From Streptomyces sp. AJS327 (lineage in GTDB: Bacteria; Actinomycetota; Actinomycetes; Streptomycetales; Streptomycetaceae), in NCBI RefSeq assembly GCF_013450295.1, contig NZ_SKBR01000001.1, forward strand, positions 190,001 to 254,000: a stretch of DNA of 64,000 nt, read 5' to 3'. The position numbers and the translations under genes are program-made. A model generated the notes under the pieces. That model was not told where the DNA came from, made no database searches, and was given only the letters and a program-made list of their open reading frames with translations. This document shows, in pieces, positions 59,828-64,000 of this stretch. Each line of letters begins with the position of its first letter. Positions within the stretch are counted from its first letter, which is position 1.

Positions 59828-60736
59828 ATGCGCGCCCAGTTCGTTCTGTCGGAGATCGGTGTTGGTCTCCGCCGCAATCTGACGATGACCTTCGCGGTGA
59901 TCGTTTCGGTCGCTCTCTCGCTCGCGCTCGCGGGCGGCTCCCTGCTCGCCCGCGAGCAGGTCAACACCATGAAGGGGTACTGGTACGACAAGGTCCAGGT
60001 GTCGATCTACCTCTGCAACAAGAACGACGCGGCCTCCGACGCCAACTGCAAGGGAGCCGTCACCGATCAGCAGAAGCAGGAGATCAAGAAGGACCTGAAC
60101 GAGCTCGGCATCGTCGACAAGGTCTACCACGAGACCGCCGACGAGGCGTACAAGCACTACAAGGAGCAGTTCAAGGACTCACCGCTGGCCGACTCGCTGA
60201 CCCCGGACCAGATGCAGGAGTCCTTCCGCGTCAAGCTCAAGGACCCCACCAAGTACCAGGTGTTGCAGACCGCCTTCTCCGGGCGGGCCGGGGTGCAGGA
60301 GGTACAGGATCAGCGAAGTCTGCTGGAGAACCTGTTCAACCTGCTCAACGGCATGAACATCGCGGCGCTCTGTGTGATGGCGCTGATGCTGGTCGTCGCG
60401 CTGTTGCTGATCGTCAACACCGTTCGGGTGTCGGCGTTCAGCAGACGGCGGGAGACGGGGATCATGCGGCTGGTGGGCGCGTCCAGCTTCTACATCCAGC
60501 TGCCGTTCATCCTGGAGGCCGCCATCGCGGGGCTGATCGGCGCCGGGTTCGCCTGCGTGCTGCTGATCGGCGGCAAGTACTTCCTGATCGACAACTGGCT
60601 GGCGGACAAGATCCTGCTGATCAACTTCATCGGCTGGGACGCGGTGATGAAGGTGATGCCGCTCATCGTCGCGGTCGGCGTGCTGATGCCCGCCATTGCA
60701 GCCTTTATCACGCTCCGCAAGTACCTCAAAGTGTGA
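59828..60736 (+). CDS. ftsX: cell-division membrane protein FtsX
   Basis: The 302-residue protein has four membrane segments: TM1 at about 20-45 (MTFAVIVSVALSLALAGGSL), a large extracytoplasmic domain at about 50-170 that in relatives binds hydrolase activators such as RipC in mycobacteria, then TM2-TM4 from about 175 on (IAALCVMALMLVVALLLIV and after). The SAFSRRRETGIMRLVGAS loop is typical. ATG 59828 follows GAAAGGA. A hairpin follows the stop and separates ftsEX from the protease gene. Confidence 0.96.
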   Translation: MRAQFVLSEIGVGLRRNLTMTFAVIVSVALSLALAGGSLLAREQVNTMKGYWYDKVQVSIYLCNKNDAASDANCKGAVTDQQKQEIKKDLNELGIVDKVYHETADEAYKHYKEQFKDSPLADSLTPDQMQESFRVKLKDPTKYQVLQTAFSGRAGVQEVQDQRSLLENLFNLLNGMNIAALCVMALMLVVALLLIVNTVRVSAFSRRRETGIMRLVGASSFYIQLPFILEAAIAGLIGAGFACVLLIGGKYFLIDNWLADKILLINFIGWDAVMKVMPLIVAVGVLMPAIAAFITLRKYLKV

Positions 60737-60744
60737 CGCACGCC

Positions 60745-60783
60745 GCCGGTGCCGTACTGGCCAACAAGCCGTACGGCACCGGC
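60745..60783 (+). terminator. ftsEX terminator
   Basis: A perfect 13-bp stem (GCCGGTGCCGTAC and GTACGGCACCGGC, 13-base loop) starts eight bases after the ftsX stop. Confidence 0.75.
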
Positions 60784-60791
60784 ATCTCGCC

Positions 60792-60797
60792 TACACT
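60792..60797 (+). promoter_or_regulatory. candidate -10 for a leaderless protease transcript
   Basis: TACACT ends seven bases before ATG 60805 and no Shine-Dalgarno is present. It lies just beyond the ftsEX terminator, where a new promoter is needed. Confidence 0.35.
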
Positions 60798-60804
60798 CCG
60801 GACT

Positions 60805-62193
60805 ATGCAGGGTTCTTGCGACTCCGCTTCTCCGCGCCGCGCCCGCAGGGCCGCGGGGCTGGCACTGGTCTTCGCGAGCGTCCTCGCGACGGGCGCGGCG
60901 GGGGGCTCCTGGCGTACCGAACCCCTCACCGCCCAGGCGAAGTCCCCCTCCCCGGACCGCACGGCGCACTCCACCACCGCGAACGCGCCCAGCGCCGCCC
61001 CGAGTTCGGGCGGCGGTCCCGGCCCCTTCATCCCCGACGCCACCCCCGAGGCCACCCCGGACCGGGGTACGCGGGACGCCGACGAACTGGTCAGCCGGAA
61101 CGGCGACCGCTGGTCGGGAGCGTTCTCCGCCACCGAGTACGAGGGGCTGGAGCAGTCGCTGGACGGCGGCTACACCGGGATCGGGGTCTCGGTCCGGCGC
61201 GTGGACACGGCGGACGGCCCGGCCGTCGCCGCCGCCCGGGTCCGCCCCGGCGGCCCCGCCGACCGCGCCGGGGTGCGCCCCGGTGACCTGCTGCGGAAGG
61301 TGGACGGACGGCCGGTCGCCGATCGGCCGGTCACCGAGATCGTCGCCTGGCTGCGCGGCGCGAAGCCCGTGGAGCCGCGCGCTCCGCGGGACTCCGGGAC
61401 GCCGGGCACGACGCGGCGCGCGCCCGGAGCCCCGCGGAACGCCGAGAACGGCGGGGACGCCGGGAACGCCGGGGACGCCGGGAGCACTGCCCCGCGCCCG
61501 ACCCGCACCGCACCGGCCGGTCCCGGCAGCACCGTCACCCTGACCCTGGCCCGCGCGGACCGCACCTGGCAGCGCACCCTGCACCGCTCCCGGCTGCGCG
61601 CCGATCCCGTCACGGTGGACCGGTTGGGACCGGCGGCCTCGCGCGTGCGGATCACCTCGTTCACCCAGGGCACCGGCCAGCGGGTCCGGCGGGCGCTGGA
61701 GCGGGAGGTTCCGGCGGGTTCCGGCCTCCTGCTCGACCTGCGCGGCAACTCCGGCGGCCTGGTGGAGGAGGCCGTCGAGGTGGCCTCGGCCCTGCTGGAC
61801 GGCGGACTGGTCGGCACCTACGACGACGAGGGCGTGCAGCGCGCGCTGTACGCCAAACCCGGTGGGGACACCGGACGCCCCCTGGCCGTCCTGGTCGACG
61901 GCGGCACCATGAGCGCCGCCGAACTGCTGGCCGGGGCGCTCCAGGACCGGGGCCGGGCCGTGGTCGTCGGGAGCCGCACCTTCGGCAAGGGCTCCGTGCA
62001 GCTGCCGCGCCGCCAGCCGGACGGCTCGGTCGCCCAGCTGACCGTCGGCCACTACCTGACTCCGGCCGGGCGGAGCGTCGAGGGCACCGGGCTCATCCCG
62101 GACCTGCCGCTGGACGGTGTGGCCGGCGGCTCCGACAGGGCGGTCACCGAGCGTGCCCGCGCGGTATTGGGTGGCCTCGGTACCCCCTCGTAG
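60805..62193 (+). CDS. S41-family carboxyl-terminal processing protease with PDZ domain
   Basis: The 462-residue secreted protease has a signal peptide or anchor at about 13-35 (AAGLALVFASVLATGAAG), a PDZ domain at about 130-250 beginning GGYTGIGVSVRRVDT, and the S41 catalytic domain at about 270-440 with Ser370 (GGTMSAAELLAGAL) and Lys395 (TFGKGSVQL), the Ser-Lys dyad of CtpA/Prc proteases. The PDZ core is interrupted by a disordered stretch (about 190-235) rich in Pro, Arg, Gly and Asn. It acts outside the membrane on C-termini of exported proteins; the substrate is unknown. It starts 69 bases after ftsX and is 18 bases from smpB. Confidence 0.92.
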   Translation: MQGSCDSASPRRARRAAGLALVFASVLATGAAGGSWRTEPLTAQAKSPSPDRTAHSTTANAPSAAPSSGGGPGPFIPDATPEATPDRGTRDADELVSRNGDRWSGAFSATEYEGLEQSLDGGYTGIGVSVRRVDTADGPAVAAARVRPGGPADRAGVRPGDLLRKVDGRPVADRPVTEIVAWLRGAKPVEPRAPRDSGTPGTTRRAPGAPRNAENGGDAGNAGDAGSTAPRPTRTAPAGPGSTVTLTLARADRTWQRTLHRSRLRADPVTVDRLGPAASRVRITSFTQGTGQRVRRALEREVPAGSGLLLDLRGNSGGLVEEAVEVASALLDGGLVGTYDDEGVQRALYAKPGGDTGRPLAVLVDGGTMSAAELLAGALQDRGRAVVVGSRTFGKGSVQLPRRQPDGSVAQLTVGHYLTPAGRSVEGTGLIPDLPLDGVAGGSDRAVTERARAVLGGLGTPS

Positions 62194-62211
62194 TGGGAGA
62201 ATGACGGGGCT

Positions 62212-62751
62212 ATGGCTAAGACGGACGGCAAGAAGAAGAGCGGCGCCAAGGGCGGCAAAGCGGTCAAGGGCAAGGAGCCCGAGCGCAAGCTGATCGCCCA
62301 AAACAAGAAGGCGTGGCACGACTACCACATCCTGGACACCTACGAGTGCGGTCTGGTGCTGACCGGCACCGAGGTGAAGTCGCTGCGCCAGGGCCGGGCC
62401 TCGCTGGTGGACGGCTTCGCCCAGCTCGACGGTGGGGAGGTCTGGCTGCACAACGTGCACATCCCGGAGTACGCCCAGGGCACCTGGACGAACCACGCGG
62501 CCCGCCGCAAGCGGAAGCTGCTGCTGCACCGGGAGGAGATCGACAAGCTGATCGGGAAGACGCAGGAGACCGGCCACACGCTGGTGCCCCTGCGGCTGTA
62601 CTTCCTGCGTGGCCGGGCGAAGATCGAACTCGCCCTGGCCAAGGGCAAGAAGGAGTACGACAAGCGGCAGACGCTGCGGGAGAAGCAGGACCGCAGGGAG
62701 GCCGACCGGGCGATGTCGGCGGCCCGGCGGCGGCAGCGCGGCACCGTCTGA
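62212..62751 (+). CDS. smpB: SsrA-binding protein SmpB
   Basis: The 179-residue SmpB brings tmRNA to stalled ribosomes. After a Lys-rich tail (1-25), the oligonucleotide-binding barrel contains [39 protein letters not shown] and the tmRNA-binding stretch [21 protein letters not shown] region. The C-terminal Lys/Arg helix ([20 protein letters not shown]) occupies the mRNA channel. ATG 62212 is the conserved start. Its partner ssrA follows after 120 bases, the usual arrangement. Confidence 0.97.
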   Translation: MAKTDGKKKSGAKGGKAVKGKEPERKLIAQNKKAWHDYHILDTYECGLVLTGTEVKSLRQGRASLVDGFAQLDGGEVWLHNVHIPEYAQGTWTNHAARRKRKLLLHREEIDKLIGKTQETGHTLVPLRLYFLRGRAKIELALAKGKKEYDKRQTLREKQDRREADRAMSAARRRQRGTV

Positions 62752-62795
62752 CCGGACGGCCGTGGGGGCCGGGAATACCTCGGCGCCGTAAAGGG

Positions 62796-62826
62796 TTGGC
62801 CTAGATGTGGTCGCTTCGCGTACGAT
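62796..62826 (+). promoter_or_regulatory. ssrA promoter
   Basis: TTGGCC (62796-62801), 19 bases, TACGAT (62821-62826). Transcription would begin near 62833, leaving a leader of about 40 bases removed by RNase P at the tmRNA 5' end. Confidence 0.5.
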
Positions 62827-62871
62827 GACCGCACAGCGCCCGCGAGGGTGTGCAGATTGTTAATTCAACAT

Positions 62872-63241
62872 GGGGATGATCGGTTTCGACAGCGAATGTC
62901 GAAGCAGGGGAAGCGAGCCGAGGAACGCGGTAATGATCTCGTTAACCATGTGCCGCAAAAAATAATCGCCAATCAGAAGCGCGATTCCTTCGCCCTCGCT
63001 GCCTAAGCAGCGAGCGTGAAGTGTCAGCCCGGGTTAGTTCCCGACCCGGTTCCTGGCATCAGCTAGGGGACTCACCGCGTAGGTTCGGTCACGGAGCCTA
63101 CCGGGACATTTCACAGTGACTGAGCCCGTCGGAGACTTGTCCGTGTGATCTCCGGGGCTGAGAAAATCGCAGCGGACTGCGCTCGGAGAAGCCCTCCTTC
63201 CGCTTCGTTGGACGCGGGTTCGATTCCCGCCATCTCCACCA
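62872..63241 (+). ncRNA. ssrA: transfer-messenger RNA
   Basis: The 370-base tmRNA begins GGGGATGATCGG and ends CATCTCCACCA, with CCA encoded; the ends pair as an acceptor stem with one G-U. The T-arm GGGTTCGATTCCCGCC is near the 3' end. The tag frame resumes at GCC 62968 and reads ANQKRDSFALAA before TAA (63004-63006). This is four residues shorter than the S. coelicolor tag as I remember it, with the degradation end FALAA intact. Antisense and internal frames here are not genes. Confidence 0.95.
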
Positions 63242-63252
63242 TCTCCCATGGG

Positions 63253-63295
63253 CGACAGCCCCTGTTCCGCGACAGCGTCGGAACAGGGGCTGTCG
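63253..63295 (+). terminator. ssrA terminator
   Basis: A perfect 16-bp stem (CGACAGCCCCTGTTCC and GGAACAGGGGCTGTCG, 11-base loop) starts 12 bases after the tmRNA 3' end. Confidence 0.85.
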
Positions 63296-64000
63296 TAGTG
63301 TGTGGCCCCCGAAACGAGCGCCGGGAGTATTCCCCGACGGGGGGCTCCGCCTCGGAGGTGTTCCGCGCCGGGGAATCCGCGCACCCGCGCCCCGCCGTAC
63401 CCGCAGCGCCAGGTCCGCCGGGGAGGCCCGCCCCGTATCCGCGCCCCGCGTTCCCGTGCGCCTCGGTTCCCGCCGCCTCCGTCCCGTGCGTGTTCCTCCC
63501 CGCGCGTGCCCCCGTCCCCATCGTCGGTCGTCGGCCGTCGCCTGTCGTCCCGGTGGCCGCCTCTCCTGTCCCGCCTCTCCCGTCTCGTCTCTCCGCTCCG
63601 CGCCTCGCGCTGTCTCCGGGGTGCGCCCTCCCTCCGGGGGACGGCGCGATCCCGTCGGCCGCCCGGGTTCGGTCGTCCGCCGGGGGCCGACGCTGGCGGA
63701 GGGTCGCCCGCCGGGCCGCCGGACGGTCGGGGGCCGGGAGTCCGGACCGCCGGGGGCCGGGGGTGACCGGCCGGGTGGGGTGGCCGTCGGGTGGTGTCCC
63801 GGGGGAGCAGGGCCGGGGGTGGGACCGGGGCCCGGAGGGGGTGGTGGGGCGGCGGTCGGGGGATACCGTGGCGCCGTGCGGCGTGCCGGTGGCGGGGCTC
63901 CGATTTCCGGACGGCGTTGTTTATGCGGAGTGTTCCGGGATTGCGCTCCGGGGGTTCCCGGCAAACCCGGGAGTAACCGGAGGAGCGACCCGAAGACGCC
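63296..64000. other. intergenic region to the window end, no gene seen
   Basis: About 700 bases after the ssrA terminator lack a supportable gene. The tmRNA 3' end is intact and no duplicated att-like copy or integrase is seen, so no integrated element is visible. The last 100 bases turn AT-richer (TTGTTTATG near 63917) and CGGAGGAGCG near 63979-63988 looks like a ribosome binding site for a gene starting at or beyond the window end. Confidence 0.5.

Noticed and set aside
63098..63521. Minus-strand frames with GIEPASNEAEGG-like sequence near the tmRNA 3' end
   Set aside because: This peptide is the well-known false translation of antisense tmRNA/tRNA T-arms, not a protein.
63200..64000. Possible integrated element at the tmRNA 3' end
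   Set aside because: No integrase, no duplicated 3' tmRNA segment and no other mobile gene are visible in this window.

Overview
This window is a block of high-GC (roughly 74% G+C by eye) actinobacterial chromosome, almost certainly from a Streptomyces or close relative. The evidence is the 23S rRNA with the actinobacterial helix-54 insertion, the mtrA-mtrB-lpqB set, a sortase signal of the LAxTG type, two adjacent PkaA/PkaB-like Ser/Thr kinases, frequent GTG starts, strong GC3 bias and a tmRNA tag ending FALAA. The order mtnA-mtrA-mtrB-lpqB-comF-hpf-regulator-secA ... NAD-glutamate dehydrogenase ... wall-polymer genes ... pkaB/pkaA ... sugar ABC importer-prfB ... ftsE-ftsX-protease-smpB-ssrA is, from memory, the usual Streptomyces core order. 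No prophage, insertion sequence or CRISPR array was seen.

Layout. 1-2778: the end of an rRNA operon (partial 23S, complete 5S, terminator). 3099-13207: an envelope-stress and growth-control block. It holds a membrane protein on the minus strand, the tightly overlapping mtnA-mtrA-mtrB-lpqB operon, a ComF-type phosphoribosyltransferase, a long hibernation factor with a complex leader and a NarL/LuxR regulator. Two seven-base tandem arrays lie in the non-coding DNA around these last three genes. 14147-22908: a YcaQ/AlkX-like DNA glycosylase, a GNAT enzyme, SecA, an Rv3235-family protein, a DUF6912 protein and a HAD hydrolase. 23348-28324: the 180-kDa type NAD-dependent glutamate dehydrogenase.

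28380-43069 is the accessory-looking part, a cell-wall glycopolymer cluster. It has a fused cytidylyltransferase/short-chain dehydrogenase (predicted CDP-ribitol or related CDP-polyol synthase), a membrane-embedded CDP-glycerol glycerophosphotransferase-like polymerase, two GT4 transferases sharing an extra C-terminal beta-rich module, a GT2 transferase, two polysaccharide pyruvyl transferases and an acyltransferase-3 membrane protein. Together they predict a phosphopolyol wall polymer carrying glycosyl, pyruvyl and acyl groups.

43074-51283 is a phospho-signalling block: two membrane Ser/Thr kinases, a TPR protein and a large FHA protein that reads as a soluble EccC/EssC-like ATPase. 51624-55447 is a sugar-type ABC importer without its own ATPase; one permease carries a large extracytoplasmic insertion. 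55635-63295 holds prfB, a Gly/Asp/Thr-repeat surface protein with a LAETG sortase signal whose frame breaks inside its repeats, a tiny zinc-ribbon membrane protein, ftsEX, an S41 protease, smpB and ssrA. The last 700 bases hold no gene I can support.
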